A DNA stretch of 64,000 nucleotides, from contig NC_052350.1 of the NCBI RefSeq assembly GCF_009727055.1, positions 17,530,645-17,594,644 of the forward strand. Direction: 5' to 3'. Both the position numbers and the translations under genes were made by a program. The number at the start of each line of letters is the position of its first letter. The stretch's first letter is position 1. This DNA comes from Benincasa hispida (taxonomy: Eukaryota > Streptophyta > Magnoliopsida > Cucurbitales > Cucurbitaceae). This document shows, one piece after another, positions 22,700 to 33,700 of this stretch. The notes beneath the pieces are model-generated. The model did not search any database, was not told the DNA's origin, and saw nothing but the letters and a program-made list of their open reading frames with translations.

Positions 22700-24486
22700 C
22701 TGGGTGATACGAGTTGTCAGTGCAGAAGAAATTGAGAGGGACGTTGAGTGAGTGAGATTGTACTGCTGCTGCCAAGCCGGAAGAACAAAATTCAATAATC
22801 TTTTGAATATGGGTTTGGTTTGGTTTCAGGGAAACGCATGGTGAGGATGATGAATCTCCATTTTTTATTATTCAGACTCAATACCCAAAAATGGAACTCC
22901 TTTTTCTTCTTCTTCTTCTCCCATTTCAAAACATTCCACTGTTTCAACTTACTGGTTTTATGCACTTCCTCTCTCAACAGTTTTTACTTTTTAGTACAAT
23001 TTCGTTGATGCCCCTTTTTAACATATTGCAATTCTTATTTGCCTTCCAACCAATTTATTCCTACATTATTATACTTCCATCTCCCCCCCCCCTCTTTTGT
23101 CTTGTTAGTGATTTTTTTGGAAAATTTTTTATAATTAATGTAACTTAAATATATGCGTTTGATTTATCAATTATTACACTTGTTTGAATTTATAGTCTAT
23201 CAATTTAGATCATAAACGTGAACAAATGTATAGTTTTATTCTTGGTTCACTTTATGCTAATTCACTCCCTGATTAATAATAATTATTATGTAAAAATCTT
23301 TATAACTTCATTGGTTTCAAGAAAACAAAGGTCTAGCTAAAATAATTTTCACTGATGGATAAATTAAACCTTGGATAACTTTTCTAAAATTTATAAAAAA
23401 AAAATTAATGTAGCTCTAATGTCCTTTTATCTAATTTTTTATTAGTTTCATATTATAAACGCATTTTATAATTTAATTTACAGGTTAAAAATCTTTTTTT
23501 AACGATATTTTGAGTAAAAACTAATTATATAGAATAAATATGAGGTCCAAACTTAGAAGTGTTGTAATCCTTTGAAATGAATGCATGTACATCGCACCTG
23601 CTATGGTGGTTGCTAAAGCTCCACGTGAACCCGAAATAGGCCATGGAGAAATCGAGCACTTCCTCGACCTAACTTGTTGAGACTAGAGCGTGTGGAATTT
23701 CTGACTTTTTATAGAGAATTTGATCCAGTAACCAAAGGTCTATGATTAATCGATATTGTACATCATTTAGTTATTGTTATTCTTTTTTTAATAGCGGGTC
23801 ACATGTACAGGACCAATTGGGACATTGATCGTGGTATAAAAGAGATTTGAGAGGTTCATAAACGCCCATTTACAGATAGTTTTTTACAATTTGAGATTAA
23901 GATTACAACATTGAAATGCAATTTGATAAATTAAAAGTTTAGAGTTGAAATTAATACAATGTGGGAAGTTTATTGTGAAAATTGATTTGTTTTTTTTAAA
24001 TAGTATTAAATATTCGAGTTATATTATCCATTAAAATAATACCAAATATTTTATAGAATTGAATTAAAAGGGGGAAGTCTTGTCTTGTCCCATGTAAACT
24101 GTTTTTGTGTAAAAATTTCATTTTTCTAAGACTACTAACCAATAGTGTGTATTTGAAACACTCTAAAGTGGACTAAAAAGAATTCTTTTTTAAATGGGTA
24201 GTATTTTATTAAATTTATAAAGAAAGATTAAAAGAATACTTTTGACCAGTTAAAAGGGTCATTTCAAATTTTCACTAATCAAAAGTGATTTGAAAAAATC
24301 TAAATTAGATATATAAGAAAAGTACTTTTAGAGAAAGTATTTTACGAATTTTCTTTTGAATGGTCTAATCTAAAAATCCATTTATAAAAAGGTAGGTTGA
24401 AGAAATACTTACCTCTACGTAAGAGACCTTGTTTTACATTTAATTAACTGACCAAAAATTAGTCCAAGGAGTTTGAAAGTAATAAA
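22700..24486. other. Upstream region of the kinase gene, AT-rich
   Basis: This probably includes the promoter of the minus-strand kinase gene, but no convincing TATA box or motif array stands out. A C run occurs at about 23084-23093. A short, less AT-rich segment at 23580-23700 (CTGCTATGGTGGTTGC, CACGTG, CTCGAC) has no readable conserved frame. CACGTG at about 23622 is a G-box sequence roughly 1.3 kb upstream of the ATG. Confidence 0.4.
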
Positions 24487-25035
24487 GAAAAATATCTTTT
24501 TAATCTATAAATTTGGGTAAAGTTCTTTAGTTTTTAAATTTTACAATGTTACAGTTTTAGTCATTTAAGTTTTTATTTTGATTTCAATTTAGTCACAATC
24601 TTACTTTTTTAAAAAAAAAAAATTGAATTTTGTTTCAGTTGGATCACTAAGTTTCAAGATTTACATTTTTAACTTAAGTTAAAGATTTATTTTCAGTTAT
24701 TATCATTAATGTTTAGTAATTAAATATAAAATAACTATGAAATGGAATTTTAAAATTAATTTTAATAATGATGAAAAGTAGCAAAACTTAATTAGAGTAA
24801 TTATAGATATTAATATTAAAGACGGAAAGTGGATGTTTAGTAAAAATTTATTGTAAAAAGTATAAATCTTGAAATCTATAGATCAAATTGAAACAAAATT
24901 CAAATTTCAAAAAGTAAAATTTATTTTGAAATCGAATGACTAAATTGAAATTTAAATATTATGAATGTAATATTTTAAAATCTAGGATATAATTAGAAAT
25001 TACACTCAAAACTTATGAACCGAAGGTATTTTTTC
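24487..25035. mobile_element. Foldback-type MITE with long imperfect inverted arms
   Basis: The first ~250 bp and the reverse complement of the last ~250 bp align in the same block order: GAAAAA-TAYCTT, ATTTCAATTTAGTCA, TTGAATTTTGTTTCA, TTTCAAGATTTA. The arms meet around 24760. No coding frame lies within. A target duplication is not obvious and both ends are approximate. Such elements are common near plant genes, and this one lies about 2.2 kb upstream of the kinase ATG. Confidence 0.6.
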
Positions 25036-25487
25036 AAGAGGAAAGTTGGTAAGGATATTATATACCTAGCCTTTCTTTACACATGGCTGGCTTTGTGTTT
25101 GATAACTGAAATTGTATGGGATTTTGTGGTCATGTTTTTGTTTGCTTTACCATGCACTCCATAAAATGAAGGGGATAATAGTCAACTCCACACTTGCTTT
25201 TTTATCATTACTGTTTTTAGAATATCTCATCTACTTACCATCTCTAGAGAAGGTAGAAGTACCTTGATTGTTTTGCTATGATGATCAAATTGGCTCAATT
25301 TATAAAATATGTTACTCACGAGTTACATATTATACTTTAGATAGATGACGTTATGATTTAATATATAGAAGGTTCTAGTTAAAGTTCAACAAAACACTTT
25401 TGAGACAAGAGTTTCAATTCATTTCCCTTATTTTTCAATATCAATCGCCTATCTTCACTATTGTGTGCAAAAGATAAATAAAAAAAA
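25036..25487. other. Intergenic stretch
   Basis: A short AT-rich interval between the foldback MITE and the next copia element. I see nothing gene-like in it. Confidence 0.4.
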
Positions 25488-25962
25488 TATTACGTAATTG
25501 GTAATTAAAGAATACAAAAAATATAAAAAGTAAGTAGAGAATATCGACACACGGATTTACGTGGTTCACTAACGGTGTGTTACTACATCCACGGGACAGA
25601 GGGAGAACAGTATTATTCGAGAGAATGTTTTATGAATACACAAAAAAAAAAAGCCTCTAAGAGTTAGAGAGTTTATATAGTGCACTACTTTAAACCCTAT
25701 GGTCATAATCGTAAATAACTACTTTAAACCCCATACTTGGTTGTTCAAAGCGCCAACAAATAAATTCAAGATGCAATATAAATCAACATTGTCAAACATA
25801 CCCAGACTTCTCCCTCATGCCTCAAAATGTCCTACAAAGAGAATCACTAACAATTCAAAACATTCAGCAAATCCAAACAATGTGGAACTTGCCTTGTGGA
25901 ACCGGTTTGGTGAACATATCAACAGGGTTATCAGCAGTACCAATTTTCATCACTTTAACTCT

Positions 25963-26298
25963 CTACTCACCTCTTAAAAAGTGATATCTATCATCGATGT
26001 GCTTAGTTCTTTCATGATGAACTTGATCCTTGGCTAGGCATATTGCACTCAAACTATCACAATATAAAATAGTTTGGTCATGATGCAAACCAAGATCACC
26101 AACTAACCCCCTCAGCCATATTCCCTCTTTAGCAGTCAAGGACATATACTCTGCTTCAGTAGTAGACAAAGTAACTGTAGGCTGTAAGGTCGCCTTCCAA
26201 CTAACAATAGAACCACCTAGAGTGAACACATAGCCATTCATAAACCTTCTACTGTCAACATCTCCAGCATAGTCAGAACCAGAATAATCAGTCACCAA
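25963..26298 (-). pseudogene. Copia RNase H fragment (older element)
   Basis: The frame contains DYAGDVDSRRF, GYVFTLGGSIVSWKATLQ, STTEAEYMSL and ILYCDSLSAICLAK, the usual sequence of copia RNase H motifs with acidic active-site positions kept. It runs on to HERTKHIDDRYHFLR before a stop. The expected IDV is read as IDD, one of several substitutions. Confidence 0.9.
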
Positions 26299-27574
26299 AC
26301 ACTTTATGTCATTCCCATAAACGAGACTGACATCAGAAACACCTCTAAGGTAACGAAAAATCCTTTTAACAACTTGCTAATGCTCTTTCCCAAGTTGACC
26401 CATGAACCTGCTGACAACACTAACAACATGGGCAAGATCAGACCTGGTACAGACCATAGCATACATCAAACTTCTCACTGTACTAGCATAAGGAACTCGA
26501 GACATGTACTCCTTCTCAACTTCAGACTGTGGTGAAAGCACAGATGACAAACGAGCATTTGTAGCACTGGGAGTATCTATAGACTTAGCTGATGACAAAC
26601 TAAACCTGGACAATATTTTCTAAATATATCTTTTCGTGATAAGAAGAGCTTATTCCTATATTTATCCCTATAAATCTCTATACCCAAAATTTTCTAAACA
26701 ACACCTAAATCCTTCATATTACACTCAGCACTGAGAAACTGAGAATATTCTTCAATTTCAGAATGTCTGACTTAGACTTTGCAGCTATGCGCATATCATC
26801 TACATATAAAAGTAGATAAATCATCGAACCATCATCACCTTTGTTGTGATATACACAACAATCATATGGACTCCTCTTATAGCCTAGTTCAACTATATAG
26901 CTGTCAAATCGTTTGTACCACTGCCATGGAAACTACTTTAGCCCATACAAAATTTTCTTTAACTTGCAAATATAATCTTCTTTACTTGGACACTGGAACC
27001 CATCTGGCTGGGTCATATAAATCTCTTCCTCTAACTTTCCATATAAGAAAGTTGTCTTCACATCTAGTTGCTCAAGTTCCAAATTCTGATGTGCTACTAT
27101 AGCTAGTAACACCTTGATAGAAGTATGCCTGACTACTAGTGAGAAGATCTCATTATAATCAACATCTTCCCTCTGTATAAACCCTTTAGCAACAACTCGA
27201 GCTTTATATTAAATGTCCTCTGAAAATGATATTCCCTCCTTTTTCTTGAAGACCCATTTACAAGTGACAATTTTTCTCTCCTTAGGTCGTTTAACTAATT
27301 CCCAAGTCTGATTTTTGTCAAGAGATTCTATCTCATCCCCCTTAGCAGCAAGCCATTGAGCAGACTCACTACATGACATAACTTCTTTATAGGTGGATGG
27401 CTCATTAGGATCCACCTCTTCAGTAATCTGCAGTGCAAAAGTAACCATATCTTCAAAATCATACCTCACAGGAGGTCCAACACCAACTCTTCTAGCTCTG
27501 TCACAAGCAATACTCGGTTGATCTACTTGTGAGCTAGAATTCTCAGGCAAAACAACTTCTGATATTTCAGGCAC
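26299..27574 (-). pseudogene. Copia reverse transcriptase (older element), frameshifted
   Basis: The N-terminal frame (27209-27574) has SAQWLAAKGDEIESL and KRKIVTCKWVFKKKEG-type RT entry sequence. The catalytic box YVDD is intact at 26795-26806 on the minus strand (LLLYVDDMRIAAKS), unlike in the other two copia copies. The piece 26377-26613 carries the TPSATNARLSS and VRSLMYAMVCTRSDLAHVVS region that links RT to RNase H. Stops and frame changes separate all three pieces, so no complete polymerase can be made. Confidence 0.88.
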
Positions 27575-27741
27575 ATTAGTTTATGGTTGCACATCAGTTT
27601 CTGTAGTAACATGTTGATCTTCTCCACCTTAGTGTTGTAATTCATTCACAGCTGAAGTGAATTGCATATCCACCTATTTATCAACACTAATACTTTCTTT
27701 CACATAAGTAGACGTCAAAAAAGGCTTCACAGTTGAGTTAA

Positions 27742-27791
27742 GCATAGAATTTTCATCAAATATCACGCATAGAATTTTCATCAAATATCAC
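27742..27791. repeat. Perfect 25-bp tandem duplication in the older copia pol
   Basis: The 25-bp unit starting GCATAGAATTTTC at 27742 is repeated exactly from 27767. Because 25 is not a multiple of three it shifts the polyprotein frame just after the VIFDEN segment. Perfect identity means a recent slip or a sequencing/assembly effect. Confidence 0.9.
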
Positions 27792-28960
27792 ATTCCTACT
27801 AAGTATAACTCTATTCTCGGAAGATGACCAGATTCTATATCCCTTAACTTCGTCCCTAAAACCCACAAATGTATACTTTTTAGCTGTCAGTTCTAATTTA
27901 CCCTCATTAACATGATAGTAGACAATACAACCAAAAACTCTTAATAAAGAATAATCTGCAGGCTTACCAGACCATACCTCGTAAGGTGTTTTATAATCAA
28001 TAGTTGTGTGAGGTCCACAATTAATCAGATAACATGATGTATTTACTACTTCTGCCCAAAATCTTCTGGCTAATCCTGCATTAGAGAGCATACATCTTGC
28101 TCTCTCCAACAACGTCTAATTCATACATTATGCAACCCCATTTTACTGTGAAGTATCCCTGACAGTGTGATGGCGAACAATCCCTTCAACTTTATAGAAT
28201 TCACTAAGAGACAATTGCAAATATAGACATTAGATCAAAAGTATTTAGCAGATATAACACAATATAAAAAAATTATAAATATGACAAAATTTAAATAGTC
28301 TATCAGCGATAGACCATATTATTGGTAGGCGTCTATCAGTGATAGACCATATCATTGATAAGAGTCTATCAACGATAAAAATTTATCGCTGATAGACTTG
28401 TCTATATTTGCAATTTTTTTATAAATGATGTTATACACTTGGTTATTATTCCTAAAAATACTACCAATTGCAATTACCCATTCATTAAATCTAGATCTAT
28501 AGAATTCCAAACTATTATCAGTTCGCAATCTTTTAATCTTCTTCCTAGTTTGATTATCAATCAATATCTTCCACTGTTGAAATTATCGAAAGCTTCACTT
28601 TTATGTTCATCATAAAAACCCAAGTCATTCTTGAGTAATAATCAATTGTAGACATAAAATACATGTTGCCTCCAATAGATTCAACTATGGAAGGTCCCCA
28701 ACAGTCTAAATGAATATAATCAAGTGTCCCTTTGTACGATGAACACCTCTTGGAAACTTACTACAATGAAACTTCCCAAATACATAATGTTCACATAATT
28801 CAAAATCCTGCACCTTGTGCCCACATAGAAGATCCTTTTTTTTTTTTTTTTTTTTTCAGAATTTGCATTCCTTTTTCACTCATATAACTAAGTCTCATAT
28901 GCCATAACTTAGTCATATAATCCATGTGAACGACAGACGGGGCAACAGCAACATAACCTA
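27756..28960 (-). pseudogene. Copia integrase, interrupted by a MITE
   Basis: The C-terminal part (27756-28112) reads LERARCMLSNAGLARRFWAEVV, NTSCYLIN, YKTPYEVWSGKPADYS, LRVFGCIVYYHV. The N-terminal part (28490-28564) reads IKRLRTDNSLEFYRSRFNE, the catalytic-core region with its aspartate. Between them, after FNE, the protein breaks off and resumes as EFYKVEGIVRHHTVRD on the far side of the inserted 272-bp element. Further upstream pieces (to about 28960) are the integrase core and zinc region with stops. Confidence 0.85.
28209..28480. mobile_element. Palindrome-rich MITE inside copia integrase, probable 9-bp target duplication
   Basis: The integrase reading frame defines both borders. The nine bases TTCACTAAG (28200-28208) before it match TTCATTAAA (28481-28489) after it at 7 of 9 positions, fitting the 9-bp duplications of Mutator-type elements. 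Ends are weakly inverted around AATTGCAA. Inside, a perfect 16-bp inverted pair (28213-28228 with 28400-28415) encloses palindromes: TCTATCAGCGATAGAC, GTCTATCAGTGATAGAC and TTTATCGCTGATAGAC. There is no coding capacity. I recall similar repeats as abundant in cucurbit genomes, not verified. Confidence 0.82.
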
Positions 28961-29439
28961 TCATTGTGGAACCTGATGGGAAATATAGTGTTCCACATTT
29001 TATGTCTTTAGAACTAACTCATAACCTTTATACACATATATTGCTCCACCTTTACCTTTAAAACTGTAACCTTTGTTGTCAAGTAAACTAAAGGATATCA
29101 AACTCTTCGTCATTAATGAAACATGTCTAACCTCGTTTAAAGTGTAAAACACCATTATGAGTTTGTATCTTAACTGAGCCGATTCCAACTATCTTGAACA
29201 CAGAACCATTAGCCATGCTAACATTCCCTCTATCTATTTGCTGCTACATTGAGAACCACTCTCTATTTGGGTACATATGATAAGATGCCCCAAAATAAAA
29301 AAAACCCATACATCATTAAAATGTGAATGTTCATTCACAACTAAGCTAAATATCCTTTAGAATCGATCTCGACTTCTTCAGGATCAATCTCAACTTGTGC
29401 AACAGAGGCGGATGCTTCTTTTTTGTCACTTTTTTCCTT

Positions 29440-30082
29440 CTTTTCCTGATACCTTTTTTCTTAGGGCATTCGGTTTTTCAATGTCCCTTTTCTTTACAAT
29501 AGTGACAAACATCATCTAACATGGAACCTTTTGACTTCAAATACTTATTATTCTTGTTCGACTTCTACTTACCAGAATTCCTATGTCCCTTACTCCCTGT
29601 AGCAGCTAACCCAGATTCCTGACTTTCTGTAGCTGAACTTCCTGCATTCTGACTGTCCTCTCGCATAAGCAACGTGGACCTTGTATCTTTTAAGGTCAGA
29701 GTTTCTTTCCATCCAATATACGAGTCAACGAAAGTCTCATACGACGGGGGCAAAGATGTCAATAAAATTAGGGTAGCATCCTCATCATCAATCTTAAAGA
29801 TTTCGTCATGCAAAGACTTTCCAACTTTAACCAAAGATTAGTGACAGTTTCTTCATCTACGACCTTGATGATGATATCATCAGCAAGACATAGCATGATT
29901 ATCGAATAAGTCTTCTCTTTAAGAGTCTGCCATTCTTCATCATCCCTGGCAGCCTTCTTTGACTTACCAGTCAGTGGTGCCCACAACCCCTACTTCTTTA
30001 GCAAGGATTGCATTTTGATCTGCCATAAATTGAAACTGTTCCTCCTAGTAAATTTTTCAATTTTCACGTTCACGCTAGACAT
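29440..30082 (-). pseudogene. Copia gag with zinc knuckle (older element)
   Basis: The likely start is the ATG at 30082 (MSSVNVKIEKFTRRN, NLWQIKMQSLL). It is soon followed by a stop. Frames 29768-29986 and 29565-29834 then give DDEEWQTLKEKTYSIIMLCLAD and LLTSLPPSYETFVDSYI, which are UBN2-type gag motifs. A knuckle CHYCKEKGH near 29500 is followed by a stop before its last cysteine (C-X2-C-X4-H-X4-C pattern). Confidence 0.85.
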
Positions 30083-30135
30083 CTTCAATTGTTGAATGAG
30101 TGCGAAATTTCGAAGAAAAAAAAATTCTAACAAGG

Positions 30136-30149
30136 CTCTGATACCGGTT
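30136..30149 (-). promoter_or_regulatory. Primer-binding site of the older copia element
   Basis: The minus strand next to the 5' LTR reads CCGGTATCAGAGCC, the initiator-methionine tRNA complement typical of plant copia elements. It sets the inner boundary of the LTR that starts at 30150. Confidence 0.85.
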
Positions 30150-30437
30150 TGTTAAATAATCAACAATTAAAAAATACAAAAAAACATAAAAAAAGTAAGT
30201 AGAGAAGATTGACACACAGATTTAAGTGGTTCACAAACGATGTGCTAGCTACGTCCATGGGGTAAAGGGAGAACAATATTATTAGAGAAAATATTTTTTG
30301 AATTATAAATAATAATAATAATAATAAATAAATAAATAAAGCACCTATAAGAGTTAGAGAGTTTATATAGCGCACTACTCTAAACCCTGTACTTGGTTGT
30401 TCGAAATGTCAACAAACAAATTCACGACATTCCAACA

Positions 30438-30779
30438 AATAGTATGAAGCATATTCAATGCAAATTAATTTGAATAAAGAGTAATTCAAAATGTGAAATA
30501 TTATATTGTACTTGTACCATGGATTTGATTTCTTTATTTCTTTTGCTCCTTTCTTTTTCTTTTTCTTTTTCTTTCTTTACATACCTAGAATGGGAGATCG
30601 ATGTACCTCTCCCTCACAGCCTCTTCCAAGATTGATTTCAAAGTTTCTAAAGTCAAATACAACAAAATTCAATTCATTCATGTTATGAGGGACTTTGGAC
30701 TTGGACGGAAGGATATTATCAACATCTAGTACAAGTAAGGATGACAAAATTAAGAAGAAAGCATGATACAGACCATAAG
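30438..30779. other. Spacer between copia element and hAT transposon
   Basis: AT-rich with a (TTTTTC)n run at about 30550-30575. The left target duplication of the hAT element (ACCATAAG) ends it at 30772-30779. A minus-strand frame of 81 codons reaches into the hAT end and is not credible as a gene. Confidence 0.4.
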
Positions 30780-33700
30780 TACGGGTATACATAGTCCAGG
30801 TTGGAAGTTTTTTGTGGACCAACCCAAAAATTCGGGTTGGCTAATAATGAACCCTATGAGTTCTTTTTTGAAGGGTCAACCCAACCCAACCCAAAATTTT
30901 CGGGTTGGGTCACCGGTTTTTTTTTTTTTTTTTAATTTGACTGTTTTTTCCTTACTTCCTTAATCATTCTCTTCTCATTCTCTATTTGATTTTTATGGAT
31001 CAATAAATCTTCATATTTAAAAAAGTGAACTAATTCTAAATACATTATATCAAATCAATTAATAAAAATTTAATAATAAAAAACATGTAATCTTTGTGAA
31101 ATTTTAACATTGACATTAAAATACAATCACCATAAATTCATTGGTTCAATATAAACTTCAAAAGAAACTTCCTCAAATAATTCAATTCAAATGTTCAAGT
31201 TCAAAATCTCTACTCAAAGGCACAAAGTTCAATAATAATCATTCCAAGTTCAATAAAAAGTCCAAGTTTAATAATAACTATTGGTTTGTTACATAAAATT
31301 CCAAATCATTCAAAAGCACCATGAGCATGAAGAAAGACTTTTCCATTGAGTTTTCTTCTTCATCTTTGATTCTTTAATCTCTTCACTTCTCAATTCCTGA
31401 AAAATTACAAATACATTAAACCAAGAGGATCATTTATAAGTAATAATAATATTTGATCTTATGGTAGTTAAACTTACCACTAAAATCATCATTATGCTCC
31501 AAATTTAATTCCTTATTTCAAAAAACCAGAGGAGGATGGACTCTCTACAAAATAAATCACGCAAAATTAAATATATTAATTATGAGCATGGTTAGATATG
31601 TACAATAAAAAAATAATTTAATTACCTGATTTAATATTTTTCCAAGTCTCTAACTCTTCAAGTTGTGGATGGAGATCTAGTAACACTGACCCGCCACAAA
31701 TCCAATTTTGTGTACATATCAAGGCCTCTACTGTTCTTGGAGTCAAAGAATTTCAAAAGGAATCAAGAATCCTCCCTCCTGTACTAAACGCAGATTCAGA
31801 AGCGATGGTAGATATCGGAACTGCCAAAACATCTCGAACAATTTTTGATAAAATGGGATATTTGTAGTCATTCATCTTCCACCAATACAATATCTCAAAA
31901 TCATCTTTTTATCTTCTATAACCTTATCAGACAAATAAGAAGACAAATCATTCTCCACTTCCAAAGAACTTTCTTCTTCTCTCAACCTCTTAAAAGTTAT
32001 CCACGGATCATCTATATCTTCATCCACCCCATGATCATCTTCATTTATATTGACAGTTTTTTATTGTTGAGAATCATTGGTACTATGACTACCTCGAAGT
32101 GAAGTGTTATGTGATTTGTAAAAGTCATATAGACGATACAAATGTAATTTCACACTCTCGACCATATCCTTAACCACATCACTATCATAAACATTGGAAA
32201 GAGAATAATTCAAATACTTTAACTTGTACCGAGGATCAATGACCATAGCCAGAAACATCAATTTATTCATTTTTTCAAGCGAACCCCAATACTTATCAAA
32301 CTTGGTCTTCATATTCATAGCCATCATACTTAGAATAGAGTTGGTATTATTGCTCCATTTGTTTAAAGAAAATTGAATTTTATTAATTTCCTTATAACCA
32401 ACATTAGAAGTCACACATAAAGATCCACTTATCGTTGTGGTGGTATCATAAAACCTCTTTAAAAACTTAATAAACCCACCTACAGTCAACCAATCAGATG
32501 TACTTGGGGGCCTCAATCTTTTATTTCTACTATCATCTTCCTCGAAGTAATCAACAAAATCTGAGTTTTCTTTCTCCTCCTCTAAAATTCTAAAAGCTTT
32601 CTCAAATTTAATTGTTTGTTCAAGCATTAAATAAGTAGAATTCCATCTAGTTGCCACATCTAAACAAACAAGAGCCTTACACTGAATTTTTTCTTGTTTC
32701 ATGCAAGCTTTAAACTTTTCCATTCTCCTAGGTGATGATCGAACATATCTCACAGCATTATGAACACTAGCAATAGAATCATGCATATCTTTCAATCCAT
32801 CATTCATGGGCACAACACCTCACATGTAATAGTTCTCCATCTAAAACAACCGATTTCCAACTTTTGAGTCTTCTCTTAACATAAGAGATAGCCACATCAC
32901 TAGAACTTGCATTATCAACAGTGATGGAAAAAAAAATTTCAATCCCCCATTCCAACAAACAACTCTCAATCATCTTCCCAATAGTCTCCCCCTTATGATT
33001 AGCAACTTGACAAAAGCTCAAAATCTTCTTATGCAAATCCCATTCAGAATCAATAAAATGTACAGTGATGACCATGTAGTTCACATTTTGTAGCGAAGTC
33101 CATGTGTCGGTAGTAAGACAAACTCTTTGAGAGCTTTTAACTAGAAATGATTTCAACTTTTTTTTCTCCTCAAGATAAAGTTGATATACATCTCTAGCGA
33201 TTGTGACTCGCGATGGAACATCGAACTTATGACACGAAACACTACAAAAGTGTCTAAAACCCTTTGTCTCAACAAATTTGAACGATAACTCATTCATAAT
33301 TATCTTCTTAGTTACTAGCATTGACTCCTTTTCCATCATTTGAAGGTACGAGAGTTATGGTGGTTTGTCTTTTTTCTTCTTCTTTATATGGGTACTTTTT
33401 ACATTGATTTCTTAAATGCTTCCATAAAGTACTAGTTCCACAAGTATTACTATCACATGCGTAATCTTTACCACAATATTGCACCTAGCTCCATCATGAC
33501 CACTTGCTTCCATTTTTGTGAAATGATCCCACACAAACGAGGTTGGTTTATTAGGTCTCTTTCGATTGGACTTGGGAGGTAGAGGTGGTATATTTTTAGG
33601 AGTTTGGCTAACATTAGGAGGGGGAGGAAGAGGAGGAGGAGGCATTTCATTATTACCGGTTCCACTTGCATTACCACTACTACTGTCCATCTATAAAATA

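Larger units (their letters stand above)
25488..30437 (-). mobile_element. Older Ty1/copia retrotransposon with both LTRs
   Basis: Related LTRs flank it: about 25488-25798 (3') and 30150-30437 (5'). They share GTAAGTAGAGAA, CACACRGATTTA-GTGGTTCAC, GAGTTAGAGAGTTTATATAG and ACTTGGTTGTTC blocks but have many differences and indels, so this copy is older than the one at 10.65 kb. Inside, on the minus strand, lie gag, integrase, RT and RNase H pieces in copia order. The coding parts carry stops, frameshifts, a 25-bp tandem duplication and an inserted MITE. LTR ends are approximate, especially the left one. A related LTR type is present as remnants at 8.2/10.3 kb and 52.5 kb. Confidence 0.88.

Noticed and set aside
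28209..28480. Functional bacterial tet operator or synthetic cassette
   Set aside because: The palindrome match is confined to the core, it is embedded in a plant-type MITE with related but different palindromes nearby, and no vector sequence is present.
28209..28480. CRISPR-like array suggested by repeated palindromes
   Set aside because: The repeats are unequal, have no regular spacers and there are no cas genes. The context is a plant retrotransposon.
30577..30822. 81-codon minus-strand frame left of the hAT element
   Set aside because: It crosses the element border defined by the exact octamer duplication, so it cannot be an ancestral gene, and no domain is visible.
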